From: Priapulus caudatus
Taxonomy: Eukaryota; Priapulida; Priapulimorpha; Priapulimorphida; Priapulidae
Reading direction: 5' to 3'
NCBI RefSeq assembly: GCF_000485595.1
Contig: NW_014577172.1
Location: 136,899 to 157,141 of the forward strand
Length of the DNA: 20,243 nt
Of this stretch, positions 8,724 to 18,840 are shown piece by piece. The notes under the pieces were generated by a model that saw only the letters and a list, made by a program, of their open reading frames with translations, did no database searches and was not told where the DNA came from. The stretch's first letter is position 1. Every line of letters starts with the position of its first letter. The position numbers were made by a program, and so were the translations under genes.

Positions 8724-11700
8724 CTATTTTTTCCGTCGCCCGCGGCGACTGCTTCCCTGCGAGGGAGAGGGAGCGGCGGCGCCGACGGTTACATGACCGT
8801 CCTCGATGTCGTGCCGAGCATCTTCCGGCACCTGCTTGATCTTATCCTGAGCCTCCAGATAGAACATCACATCCCTCAGCTGCTCCTTCAGATCCGCGAT
8901 CTCCTACAGACGTATCGTTAGCATCGTTAGTCATCGTTAGCGAGCCTAATCATCGTTAGCAAGCCTAATTATCGCTAGTGACCTCAGAGATGGATATTTG
9001 GGTGAAAAGGATAGTGGCAAGCATAATGATTCAAAGAGAATTTAGTCAGGAATTACTTCATTAATAATAGCAGTAAAATAATAATGGTGTTTTTAATAAT
9101 CATAATAATGATAATGGTAGTTTTTTTTTTATATTGATAGCTATTATTACTCAACATGATTACAGTTACTAAATGCAAAGAAAAATGTTTATTACCAGAC
9201 AGAAAATGTGAATCCGTGTGCAAATGTAACACATAGCCTCAAAATGTTTTTTGATGTCTAGTTTAATTTTAAATTTTTACGCAGATCACAACTTCATATG
9301 CTTCATTTGACTTACAGTATCTCTTTCCAGTGACATGCTTCTCATCTGGTAATCCAGCCGCGTGACCTTATCCTGCCACTGCTGCTGGTTCTCCCTCAAA
9401 AACTTGTTCATCTACGCAATACATAATGTAATAGAATTCTCCAGTAAGTACGAGTAACTGCAGTAAGATAGTTTTCATGTTTTTGACTACAGCTATTGAC
9501 ATGCATTGAGTATTGCTACCCCCTATAACAGCTGAAATCCAAAACATACATAACGTGATCCATAACTATAATTCTCTCACTGAATAATAAAAGATGAAAC
9601 CAAGAACTAACAAATACCAATAGAAGATTCTAAAGACATACCTCCTTTTCCTCTTGAAGCTCAGCCATAACTTTATTAAATTTTGTCAGCAACTGCAGAT
9701 AAATATACACAAGCATACTGGTTACAATTAAATTACTGTTCACTTTTTTTAATTACAGATGTATATGATTTTTATTCATTTACAAACCACTAGGATACGG
9801 TATGAGTAATCTAGGTCTTTCTCATTGAAAATATATCACATATCTGTTAGGTTTACTAGGATGGAAATAATTCAAATCGAAATTTGAAACAAATATGATT
9901 AGTTTTCATAAAAAATCAAGTTTGATTATTTGGACCAGAATATTATTCCACAGTACTGGTCCCAAACAATACTACTTGCTTATTCGATGAAAAAATTGCA
10001 GCTTCTATTCAGTGACGTGTGTTGAATGTAACCACGAGATATTGTTACTAGGAAATTATAGCACGTTACACAATGTTAACGTTAATCTGATATATAGCAG
10101 CAAGGACAAAAGCCATGTCACAGACTTCCCACATCAAGGGCCATTGCAAGGTCACTGAACTACCCTTCACTCACGTTCGTGTTCTTCTTGTCCAAGCCTT
10201 GCTTTTCCTTGCTCAGTGTGTTCACACGCTGCTGAAGCTTCTCACATTCTTCCACCACCGACTTCGCTCGACTCTCCAGCTCAGCAATCTGCATGCAGCA
10301 CAGACGGTCAATGATCGACGTGAAATACTCTGTTCGATACGACACAAGCATCTTAAATCTGACGCATACATATCCCCGATACACGCAGGCCATGAAACGC
10401 AACCCATCACGTAGATATGAAACAAGAATGTTGATGAATTTCGATGATCGACTTACCCTATCATAGGCATCCCTCTCAATCAAACTCATCTTGTCCTCAA
10501 AGTAAAGCCTCTGAGATTCTAGTTGACTTGTGAGAAGATACGTGTACTGGAAAACAATGAGTAACACTGATAGAAATCACTACTAAACTCGACAAAAGAA
10601 ATCGCTGCAGTTTCACTCAAGCATGGGGTAAATATCTGACTTCTGCCTTTGGATATTGTGGTTATGTTAAGTATGGATACTCTTACCTCTAAGGTAATAG
10701 AGTCTAGCTTCTCATCCTGTAGATCCTGGAATGAACAGCATATATGTGCGAGGTGAACATGTGTGTTTTTCGGGTTAGTTAACACTCATTTGCAACGTAG
10801 ACATTTATCAAAGTGCAACTTTGAGGGACGTACAGTAAGAAGACCTAGAATTACTAAAGGAAGTTTATATAATTTAATGAAAGTTTTATAAAGAACACTT
10901 CTAGGGAGACAAAGCGGCACATTTGCGCATACACCTTTCTCTCATTCTGGAAATCAGATTCAATTCACGTGAAGCTGAAAACAACGTTCCCACACTGTTG
11001 CGCACACTCGGCGATGGAGGACACTCTGACATTGCACAGGCACTCACACTCTCTCCACGCGCCTCGTACTGCACAAGCTTGCCGTCGGTCTTGTTCTGCA
11101 GAAGCCGGTGAACATAGTTGTCACCTACGTAGTCCCACACCCTGTTAGCCCCCAGCTGCATGGAGTAGGTGTGCTGCGTCTCTCCGAAATGCCTGCAACG
11201 ACGGTCACAGTCGTTATCAGTTAGAGCTGCTGTTCATCCGTAAACCGCGCAAATTCTCACGCATCTCCTCGCCGATGCTTCGTGTTATTTAGTAACTTGT
11301 GTCGTGAACTAATTGGCTTGTGTATTAGGAAATATTATGGATAGCAGTACCTGAAAGCGTGTGCTTGGGCATATCTCCCACAACCAACGTGGCCACATAT
11401 GAGACATAACCACAAATCCTGAAATAAGTTAATACGAGCAATTATTCTACATTCGTGACATGACAAATCAAACACAATATATCATAAACTAAACAAGCAG
11501 AGTATATATATATGCATGCGTATCAGGGGTGAGAAATGAAAGATCTGCAAGCATTCACGCCTGACACGTACACATACTACCAGGAGTAAATAATCTCACA
11601 AAAATCTCTTTGGGGATTATTTACTCCTTATACTATGCAAAATCAGACCAATACATTTGTTCATAAATAAAAGAAAACAATTACATTTTTATTAATAAAG

Positions 11701-14700
11701 TTAGAGGTCAGATTACTCATATTAAGTGAGGATAACATTGGGGTGCCATTAGTCTATCATATACAATGCCTAACACACAAGGACAAGATTAATTGGGTAA
11801 GCATCAGGCTCTACATGAATCTAGCAAACGCTTTAGCTACAATAATCATGACACAGTAACAACCTGGAAGGAAGAATTAAACGAAATTGTTGGCACCATC
11901 TTAAGCATTAAAATAATCAGAATATTTGCCCACAGTTAGCATTGGTACATGATAGCATAAATGCTTCCACACGTACGGTAACAAGCGCATGTGACTAGGC
12001 ATGCCAACAGACAATTATCCAACCGACAGTCACATAACAAACAAGACACCATGCACAATAACAGGGAGTGAACATCACCTTAAATAGATAGCCCAGTGCT
12101 ATAACTTTAGTGGATATTAATGGAACCAGCTCTTAGTGGAACTGTGCCTACAGCATTATCTGTGATGTGTCATTGTATGTACGATGAACGTAAGGCTGAA
12201 GTGACACAGATCAGATGGACACAACTTTCATACTATCTAAAGAACAGATGCTGTACAAGTTGGGTAGGCAGTGCATCATGCAGCTGTATAAACAGTTAAC
12301 CATTAACGAGGCTTCCAATGTCTCCATGTACCTCACAGACCAGAGGTGATGTTTGAGGATGAGAAACCCACTTGCCCCCTCGTAACCCCACGCTTGTAGG
12401 ATTAGCATTATGGCCAAGACCACAACAACATCTAGCAATTATTAATCAAACCAGCCAGCACTTTATTCACTGCTTACTAGCTCGTTACAGCCGTGACATG
12501 GTAAGCATGTAATTGCTTGCAGGCTGTGTAGCATGTGCATCACTGCATTGGAATATAGACATACGGGACGAACTCAGGTATAAAACCGGCAAAGTATATT
12601 CATACTATAGGAAGCCAAACTGACAAGTAGTCAATGTCCTTACCAACCAGTTGCATGGCACTGAGCCAATCTCCACCACAAAAGGAAACAGGAAAATGTT
12701 ACTTTTTAGGATGTTTTTACGATTTGGATTTTCAACACTGATCAGATGTGACAAAAAGTACACGCGATAGTGCAACGTACAGACTACTGATATGTAGTTT
12801 ATGCCAAGGCTTCACACACATTCTTACCTCCTTGTGTCCACACTGAAAGCAGTTGTTGTCAGCCACCTGTTCCGGAGTTTGTGTATAGCGGCATACAGGA
12901 CAGCTAAACAAAAATTAGGTATGTTACAATAGGTTGTTGATCCACTTGCTAATACCCACAACCTAGTACAGTGGCACCACCTACCAGCTTCAATTTTAAT
13001 ATACTTCTTTTTAAAGGCTCACAATGCACATCCAAACGCTAATTTCTCCAGCACTAGACTAGCAAATACTTCGTGGCATGCATAATCACACTACCTTATG
13101 ACAAAATAAACTCTAGTTCCTCCCATTTCACTGCGCGTTGTCTTATAAAAGGTATTTGAAAATACCTCCAATGTTGTTCAAATTCTCCGATGTTGTTGAC
13201 AGTTTCCCCAATCCCCAAGCAACCGTGCAGCGGTACAGCGGTACGGGTGTAGCAAAGATAAAAACATGTGACGTCTCGTCACCACTTCGAGGCTATATTG
13301 TTTGGCAAACAGTCGGCGTTTGCGCCAGAATGCCAGTTTTCTCACTTCTTTCTTGTGGGTTTTAAGCAAACGCGCATTGAAATGAGAGCAACTAGTTTAT
13401 TTTGTCATAAGGTAGTGTGATTATGCATGACACGAAGTATTTGCGAGTCGAGTACTGGAGAAATTAGCGTTTGGATGCGCATTGTGCGGCTTTAACTAAC
13501 ACAGCATATTTGATATTGTTAGAGCATTTATGAGCTCATAACTATGATACGTCATAGAAAAGAGTTAGAATAACTGCTAAGAATAACTTACGTTGAGTCA
13601 GACCATTTGAATAGGCAACCATCGTGAAAAGAATGGTTGCAAAGAATCGTTAGGATTCCGTTCACAGATTCATCCTATAAAAATAAGTAAATAATAACAT
13701 TGTAAATTGCAATGCACAGCAATGAGGCATCAAGAAACTGAGAAATATAAGGAATTCTTTCAATCAGATCTATAACTTGAGATTTTCATTCCTTGAGATA
13801 CAGCCATCTTTTAATTTGCCACTCATCACCCATCCGGTGTATTATAAGTATATATATAATAATTATATTTAATTATATTAATTAATATAATAATATTATA
13901 AGTATATATTACATATAATAATCAAGAGTAAATAATATTCACCATTCTCTCCAGACACACGGGACATGTTGGTAGCTCAGTGAGTCCAGGCTCTAGCACG
14001 TTTGCATCCTAGAGAAAGATACAAGACCTACATGCCAATAGTAGTCATTGTGGCGCCATCTCTAGTCAACAATTATAAACTTACAGACAATAGCAGACTG
14101 ATAGGATGGTTACATACTGTAGAGACTCATCTTAAGGTGTTTAAACAAGTACCATGACAAAACACAGCTATTGCCTACGATATAAAACGATGGTTGCTTG
14201 TCAACATTAAAATCAACACGTAAAATAACGCGATCGCAACCTCGAGTTACAACTAAACAAATAATTTATGTTCGGCCCGCGAAACATTGTAATGCACTAC
14301 AAGAGATGACACTGCTGACGATGAGAAAGTAGTCGAGCCCTGGTTCACATCATGGAAGTAAGGATCGAAACGCACCTGAGAACTCTGGATCTCCACCTTA
14401 GAGACGTAGACTAGATGACATCGATCTGGCTCGAGCGAGTTGAACGGAATTCCAGAGAACGTCTTGTAGAACTCATCGGCGTGACTCTGGTGATGAAACT
14501 TCACTAGAACCATGTATTCGTTGGGCGTCTGGTTGCGGATTATCCTGATGTACTGAATGTTTGGCCTGTCGGGAAGAAATCGAATTGAAACCATGAATGT
14601 CGAAATTTTATTCATGTAACCCAGCAACGGTTTGCTTTTTACGTGCAACATAATTACTAACCTAAAATGATGTACATTCTTACAATGACCACGACCTTAC

Positions 14701-17700
14701 AGATACACAATATTATTTACAGTTATTCAAAAGCTCTCTATTACCTTCACATTACTTGTACCTTGCTTCCTAGGCTCTATTCATGTTCTCAATGTAATTC
14801 TATCACTAAAACTCATTTGAATTAAGCTAAAAATTACGCAGGAATGCTGTTCGAACATTCCATGTTCTATTTTATGTTGCCCCCCCCCCCTACCTGACAG
14901 GGGCCGTGAATTGTAGGATGTCGTGGGCAGACAGGAACGCTGGCACGGCGAGCATACACACCATCTCACTTCGAGCAACCTCATCTTTCAGCGAAATCAG
15001 CTGACTGAAACACGCACGATATTAAAGAGCTTGTATTTCAACATAAGACCGTAATAATAAATACGACATATACGTTTCTGCTGCCGAAACGCGTACACAA
15101 TTGTAACTCAGCGCCCATCATTGATCCTTACTGTTATAGAGTAGCAATGAGCCTAAATTAGTAGATTGATTTTATCTGCCAGCATATTACGAATGTATCT
15201 ATCTTGCAGGTAGTGTCGTTTTAAGCAGGATACACTGATCACTGACCCCCCCACCCCACGAAAACAAATTGCCACTTCTTGTTACATTACAACTGCAATC
15301 AATGTTTCGGTCCAAAAAACTAGAATTTCTTGATACCGTAGAACATGCAAGGTGAATTTCATAGAAGAGGCTTTCAATCATACTTGTGTTACTAGCATGT
15401 ACTTATTTATGTATGCCCTACGTTTTCTCACGTTTAACATACTTTTCTCGTGTTTTCTGGCTCCACTTGACTTACTTTTCCTTAAACAGATGTAGGATTC
15501 CCTTTGTCACCTCGACTGCTGGGTTACCACTGTAGAAGGGGATCTTTGCCGGCAGCAAGCGAGCGGTCGGACTGTCGCTGCCGTGCCGTGACTTTCCGCT
15601 GCTGGGTCGTGACGAATGTGTGGTCTCTTCCGACGAAGCTCGTGACAATTCCGACGACATCAGCTGCTCACACGACTGCTTCCTCTGCGGCCCTGCGTGC
15701 ACGCAACACTGCGCATTAACGAGCGCAATCTATGGACTAACGAGTAACGTTCAAGGAACCACTGCATGTAGCAGACATAATATATGAAATTATGAACTAC
15801 ACATCACAAAAATCTTACACGTGAAATTCCATCCATCACTGAAATATTCCCACAGTATATTGTAACAAAGTGCCGAGTGCACTCAGGATTTAAACAAAAT
15901 TTAGAACACATACACATACTTGGGTACGTCCCATTAGCTGATCAAAGATACGGGGAAAACAAAGGCTCTTCTATAGATTTTAACACATACTAAAATCGGG
16001 CACAGGTCCTCTGTTAACGACCTTCCATGCATCAAGGTTATCTGCTCCTGCAGCTACTTGTACATCGTCAGTGATGGAACCATGCTCAGAAATCTCCGTT
16101 GCATCTTCAAGCGGCGTGGCTATTGCAGCCGGGGCTCCATCACTGTCAGTAGCCACACCTGATCAATAAATTATCTTACCATGTTACGTGTGTGTGCTAA
16201 GACACTTTGTGTATGGTTACTGTTGATAATTGTGCACTGCTACGTTCGAGGGAAGTGCAGAAAAACGTTACCAAAGGTGCACAATTCATATTCTGATTTT
16301 AAGTATTATACTTGTGTGCAGGGCTCGAATTAAGCGACGAGAAGGGCAAGGCAATTTTTTCAGGGCATGTGAGAAATCGCCTTGAATTTTCTCTAAAATA
16401 GAAAGGCACCAAGGCAACTCTCAAAATTTGAGAAGGGCACCAAAGCACTTTTGTAAAATAAAGGAAAACTCATAACAAATTAGTACATCAACATCGTCTT
16501 GCTTTTAATGTACAAAACAATATGCCCCCATGTAAGCTTACACCGTAACACAGACCCCTGTACCCACCTCTGCTAATGGAAGTAATGGAAGAAATTTTAC
16601 ATGCCCGCTATCAGGAGCTAATAATTATCCGATGCCGTTATTATTCCCTTCTGCGACTATCGGTTTTTAGCTCATCATTGCAACTACAGCACGCACGCGC
16701 ACGTGTTATGTTGATTCGACTAAAAACGAAACTAGGGCAGTAGATTAAAGGGCACCGACGGCAATTACACAAAAGGGCAAGGCAGGTGACTGCCGTCGGT
16801 CGGGTTGGATTTTCAGGGGCAGTACGGCGATTGATAGGGGCACCGACGACAATTGCCGTCGGTGCCGTCGGTTAATTCGAGCCCTGCTTGTGTGCTGCAT
16901 TCTCACAATAAGCAGGCGTTTAGAAATAGTGTGGATTCTTCAATTGTTTTATCATCAGTTAACTAAATTTGAGCAAGCATAGCACCTAAATGACCTTCGA
17001 GTCCTTCGCCACCCCCGTGCTTCATCTGTCAAATCATGTATTGTGACCTGTCATATCTTCCGTTGTACACTTACACATATATATATACATATATATATAC
17101 AGGCTTCTCCAAGAGATCTTATAGCCTGGCGGCCCGCCAGGCTATCGTCGAGCCCCGCCATCCTAAAATGCACCCGCCACTCTAAATATCATAGCCGCCA
17201 TGCTGGTGTATAAACAAAAAAGTTCAAAAATTTTCCAGGGGGCATGCCCCTAGCACGCAAACCGCCTTCGGCGATTTGCAACTAGGACCGTAAAGGCAGC
17301 ACCCCCATGCTATAATGAAAAAGCTTGGAGAACCCTGATATACATATATATATACACTGTATAGACCGACCTCCTTTATCCGGCCACGTCGGGACCTGCC
17401 CCCATCCGGATATGGGATTTGGCCGGATATGAGAGTTATGCTCAAACACAGCATTTCTATGCAGTTCAGTAGGGTTTATGCATGTGATAATGTATTTACT
17501 CGTTGCTATGATTATTTGTAACAAACTATCGTGTTTTATGGTTTATATGAAATGGAAATAAAATGAAATAAAACAGAAATTTTACTGGAGGCATAGCGGA
17601 CACGAGCGGACAACACACACACACACACACGCGCGCGCACACACGCAAACACACGTACGGTTGGTACATCGCGCGAGTTTTGAGCGAGTTTTGAGCGAGA

Positions 17701-18493
17701 TTTTTAGGTGGAAATGAATAAAAAACAAAGAACATACACTGCGAGATCATGGCCGGTTAATAGAGATTTCCGGATAACAGATGGCCGGATAAAGGAGGTC
17801 GGACTGTATGTCTTATGCACAAATAAGCATCTTTGAATCTTGAATCTTGAATCAAATGTGTAACGAATTTATTCACATTTTTACGACATGGCAAATATTA
17901 CAAGATATGCTTCTGGTGCTCGCTGGTAAAGAACGATACTAGGGGGGTGGGGGGCGATTGCTTTCTGGGCAACTGACGAAAAATGACGATACAACAGTGT
18001 AGACGTTAGACACGTGGATGGGCCAAGTGAAATATTGTCACCTTCTTCATATACAGTTTCAATAGAGATTTCCTGCATGTCTCGTTTCCCACGTAGAGCC
18101 TTTAGTCGTTCTGCGGTCAGCTTTGTCTCGGATACGACATCAGCATATGTGAATGCTTGCAGATGTGGTTCAGAGGATTCTCCACTGGGTGATGTAGAGG
18201 AGACTGCACCCTCCGTTTGTGCCATCACATACTTTAATGCTGCAGAAAATACACAATATTGCAACGTCGCATGACTCACCAATAAAACGAGCTAAATGAT
18301 ACCGTGAATTGACATGAGATTGCGGGAGCCACATGCTTTGACATGACTTATAGTTATTGTATAGCCTAGTACAAGTTTAGTTACAACTGTCAACTGGCAT
18401 CTGAACTGAATACAAACCTGTGTATGAATATGTGTCGGAAAGAGAATAATCGTCATCAATCTCAAACTTTAAAACGACCAATGATATGAGCAT
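8724..18493 (-). CDS. BRAP: BRAP (BRCA1-associated protein, IMP) orthologue, complete, 17 coding exons
   Basis: Coding exons in transcript order: 18493-18418, 18239-18042, 16158-15991, 15692-15476, 15004-14894, 14565-14376, 14008-13943, 13674-13592, 12903-12828, 11418-11351, 11192-11048, 10725-10687, 10546-10457, 10288-10175, 9692-9642, 9411-9316 and 8903-8724. They sum to 1968 nt, 655 residues plus TAG, with all phases compatible; human BRAP is about 590 residues. BRAP is a cytoplasmic RING-H2 E3 ubiquitin ligase. It restrains Ras-MAPK signalling by blocking KSR-dependent Raf/MEK coupling, is released when Ras-GTP makes it ubiquitinate itself, and also binds nuclear localisation signals. The start ATG (18493-18491) begins [12 protein letters not shown], matching the conserved BRAP amino terminus, and has A at -3. 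Everything needed for activity appears intact. Minor doubt remains on the exact edges of exons 2-4. Confidence 0.93.
8908..8982. repeat. Degenerate tandem repeat around ATCGTTAGC
   Basis: About six imperfect copies of ATCGTTAGC lie in the last BRAP intron, right next to the acceptor of the final exon, with GAGCCTAAT/AAGCCTAAT spacers in the later copies. They occupy the region where the branch point and pyrimidine tract would be expected. Confidence 0.7.
8983..10174 (-). other. BRAP introns around exons 14-17
   Basis: Introns 8904-9315, 9412-9641 and 9693-10174. They are AT-rich with an AAT-rich tract and T-run at about 9060-9132. Apart from the repeat at 8908-8982, I see no element or extra exon. 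Confidence 0.6.
11419..12827 (-). other. BRAP intron between exons 9 and 10 (1.4 kb)
   Basis: It contains the hairpin at 11578-11632 and otherwise nothing I recognise. The open frame at 12211-12438 (- strand) has no recognisable content and no splice sites linking it in frame. Confidence 0.6.
11578..11632. repeat. Hairpin with AGGAGTAAATAATC arms
   Basis: AGGAGTAAATAATC and GATTATTTACTCCT form perfect 14-bp arms around about 20 nt, with partial pairing outside them (ACTACC / TATAGT side). The left arm carries the 17-bp motif shared with 16609, 18640 and 18713. Confidence 0.75.
13015..13491. mobile_element. TTAA-flanked foldback element with about 140-bp inverted termini
   Basis: The left arm starts AGGCTCACAATGCACATCC (13015), and the reverse complement of the right end starts AGCCGCACAATGCGCATCC. 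The arms stay highly similar to about 13160 on the left and 13350 on the right. TTAA sits on each side (13011-13014 and 13492-13495), as expected for a target duplication. There is no coding potential. The element fills most of the intron between BRAP exons 8 and 9. TTAA duplication is typical of piggyBac transposition, but the termini do not begin CCC, so the superfamily is uncertain. The centre holds GTGACG-TCT-CGTCAC. Confidence 0.88.
13846..13922. repeat. AT-only tract
   Basis: A nearly pure A/T stretch of TATA and TTAATTA runs lies in the BRAP intron just downstream, in transcript sense, of exon 7 (13943-14008). Confidence 0.8.
14376..15692 (-). other. BRAP: BRAP2 RRM-like domain (exons 4-6)
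   Basis: Exon 4 begins with a Ser-rich linker, then [20 protein letters not shown] at about residue 198, the hallmark opening of the BRAP2 domain. Exon 5 encodes [20 protein letters not shown]. Exon 6 encodes [18 protein letters not shown], then [18 protein letters not shown] and CHLVYV, ending near residue 320. The fold is RRM-like (beta-alpha-beta) and is used in family members for protein interaction rather than proven RNA binding. Introns after exons 4 and 5 are phase 2, and the intron after exon 6 is phase 0. Confidence 0.9.
16319..16886. mobile_element. hAT-type MITE, 568 bp, with 8-bp target duplication
   Basis: Terminal inverted repeats CAGGGCTCGAATTAA (16319) and TTAATTCGAGCCCTG (ending 16886) are perfect over 15 bp. 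The direct repeat CTTGTGTG at 16311-16318 and 16887-16894 is an 8-bp target site duplication, as made by hAT transposases. Internally, GCCGTCGGT or its complement occurs several times near the right end (about 16755-16870), as expected for subterminal transposase-binding repeats, and GGGCACC(A/G) recurs at both ends. There is no open frame, so it is non-autonomous. It lies in BRAP intron 2. Confidence 0.95.
17100..17337. mobile_element. Small non-autonomous element with CAGG...CCTG ends, 238 bp
   Basis: The ends CAGGCTTCTCCAAG and CTTGGAGAACCCTG are inverted repeats with one mismatch in 14 bp, a hAT-like pattern. It is flanked on both sides by TA-rich microsatellite, so the target duplication cannot be read (TATATATA on the left against ATATACAT on the right). 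It contains a palindrome at 17121-17145 and a GGGGGCATGCCCC block at about 17239. No coding capacity. Confidence 0.75.
17121..17145. repeat. 25-bp palindrome, 12-bp arms
   Basis: ATAGCCTGGCGG, one C, then CCGCCAGGCTAT. It sits just inside the left end of the element at 17100 and could extrude as a cruciform or serve as a subterminal binding site. Confidence 0.85.
17362..17806. mobile_element. TA-flanked pogo/Tc1-like MITE, 445 bp
   Basis: The left end begins TAGACCGACCTCCTTTATCC, and the right end, read in reverse, begins CAGTCCGACCTCC and continues TTTATCCGGCCA. The inverted repeats are about 22 bp with two mismatches at the tip. TA dinucleotides flank both ends (17360-17361 and 17807-17808). 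CCGGATA recurs in subterminal positions. There is no transposase; the open frames inside are chance or microsatellite-derived. Confidence 0.85.
17612..17655. repeat. (CA)n(CG)n microsatellite inside the MITE
   Basis: About ten CA units, then GC units and further CA/CAAA units, located inside the element at 17362-17806. Confidence 0.9.
17809..17853 (+). mobile_element. 3' tail of a non-LTR retroelement
   Basis: TTATGCACAAATAAG is followed by three TTGAATC heptamers (17833-17853). Short tandem 3' tails after an AATAA-type signal are typical of CR1/L2-type LINEs and their SINEs. Only the end is recognisable. The MITE at 17362-17806 appears to have inserted at a TA within or just upstream of it. 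Confidence 0.55.
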
Positions 18494-18634
18494 TCTTACG
18501 GATTAACGTTTGAATTAATATGTACACATTCCCAAAATTAGTAGCAAAGAAATGAGATTCCGACAACATTAGCGTGTACTTCCATGTTTACGCAGGGTGT
18601 CGCCATCTAGTGTTGAAAACTGATATACATAACC
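18494..18634 (-). promoter_or_regulatory. BRAP proximal upstream region with CTCF-like motif
   Basis: This is the only unique sequence between the BRAP start codon and the hairpin/LINE cluster, so the 5' UTR and core promoter probably lie at least partly here. TCGCCATCTAGTGT at 18600-18613 matches 12 of 14 positions of the CTCF core consensus in reverse orientation. I see no clear TATA box. Confidence 0.35.
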
Positions 18635-18684
18635 ATAGATATCAGGAGCTAATAATGACAAATTAGCTCGTGATAGATATCTAT
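18635..18684. repeat. Hairpin b of the TATCAGGAG family
   Basis: The left arm is ATAGATATC-AGGAGCTAATAAT. The right arm in reverse complement is ATAGATATC-TATCACGAGCTAAT. The arms are therefore near-identical except for a 4-nt insertion. Confidence 0.7.
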
Positions 18685-18703
18685 ATACTAATCTATATAC
18701 ACT

Positions 18704-18797
18704 GTACTAGATATCAGGAGTAGATAATAGGTTAATTAGAGGTTATAGGTTTAGATAATCAGTTCCCTATTATCTAATCCTGTAGATATCTATGTAC
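18704..18797. repeat. Hairpin c of the TATCAGGAG family
   Basis: The left arm is GTACTAGATATC-AGGAGTAGATAATAGG. The right arm in reverse complement is GTACATAGATATC-TAC-AGGATTAGATAATAGG. A third partial copy (TTTAGATAATC) lies in the loop. It is adjacent to hairpin b and similar to it in sequence and in the position of the right-arm insertion. Confidence 0.8.
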
Positions 18798-18840
18798 ATG
18801 ACAATATTTTTGTTTTTCTTTATCTTTTATTATACTTACC

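Larger units (their letters stand above)
8724..10725 (-). other. BRAP: BRAP coiled coil and basic C-terminus (exons 12-17)
   Basis: Exons 12-16 encode a heptad-rich coiled coil (about residues 467-596), starting from LDSITLE and [19 protein letters not shown], almost identical in kind to the vertebrate segment. The last exon has [19 protein letters not shown], then an acidic linker and an Ala/Pro/Ser tail ending in RRGRRKK before TAG at 8726-8724. The coiled coil mediates self-association and scaffold contacts in family members. The basic tail matches the position of the basic end of human BRAP. Exons are short (39-180 nt). Confidence 0.92.
11048..14008 (-). other. BRAP: BRAP RING-H2 and UBP-type zinc fingers (exons 7-11)
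   Basis: The RING-H2 ligands are all present: C335, C338, C354, H356, H359, C362, C371 and C374, spread over exons 7, 8 and 9. The UBP zinc finger follows with C388, C391, C400, C403, H405, C408, H415, H419 and H425 over exons 9-11, ending in [25 protein letters not shown] recruits the E2 enzyme. The UBP finger in this family binds ubiquitin C-termini. No zinc ligand is lost, so ligase function should be kept. Confidence 0.93.
15991..18493 (-). other. BRAP: BRAP N-terminal exons 1-3 (residues 1-148)
   Basis: Exon 1 encodes [12 protein letters not shown] and an acidic/Tyr segment. It ends in phase 1 and splices to exon 2 after the acceptor at 18241-18240. Exon 2 carries [12 protein letters not shown], close to the GRREMTDVIIET segment of human BRAP, which is what anchors this exon. 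Exon 3 encodes a 56-residue acidic, Ala/Thr-rich stretch with no clear counterpart in vertebrates. It is supported by open frame, matching phases and plausible splice sites. Intron 2 (16159-18041) holds all the transposon relics between 16319 and 17853. Confidence 0.75.

Noticed and set aside
8439-8921. 160-codon + strand open frame
   Set aside because: It is antisense to the last BRAP exon and reads through the 23-bp repeat. Conserved BRAP residues on the - strand explain the openness.
14041-14065. Second CTCF-like site (GGCGCCATCTCTAG)
   Set aside because: It matches only the first half of the core, so chance is a sufficient explanation.
17224-17750. Several - strand open frames of 74-80 codons
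   Set aside because: They lie inside MITEs and a CA microsatellite (CVCVCC translation) and show no protein similarity.
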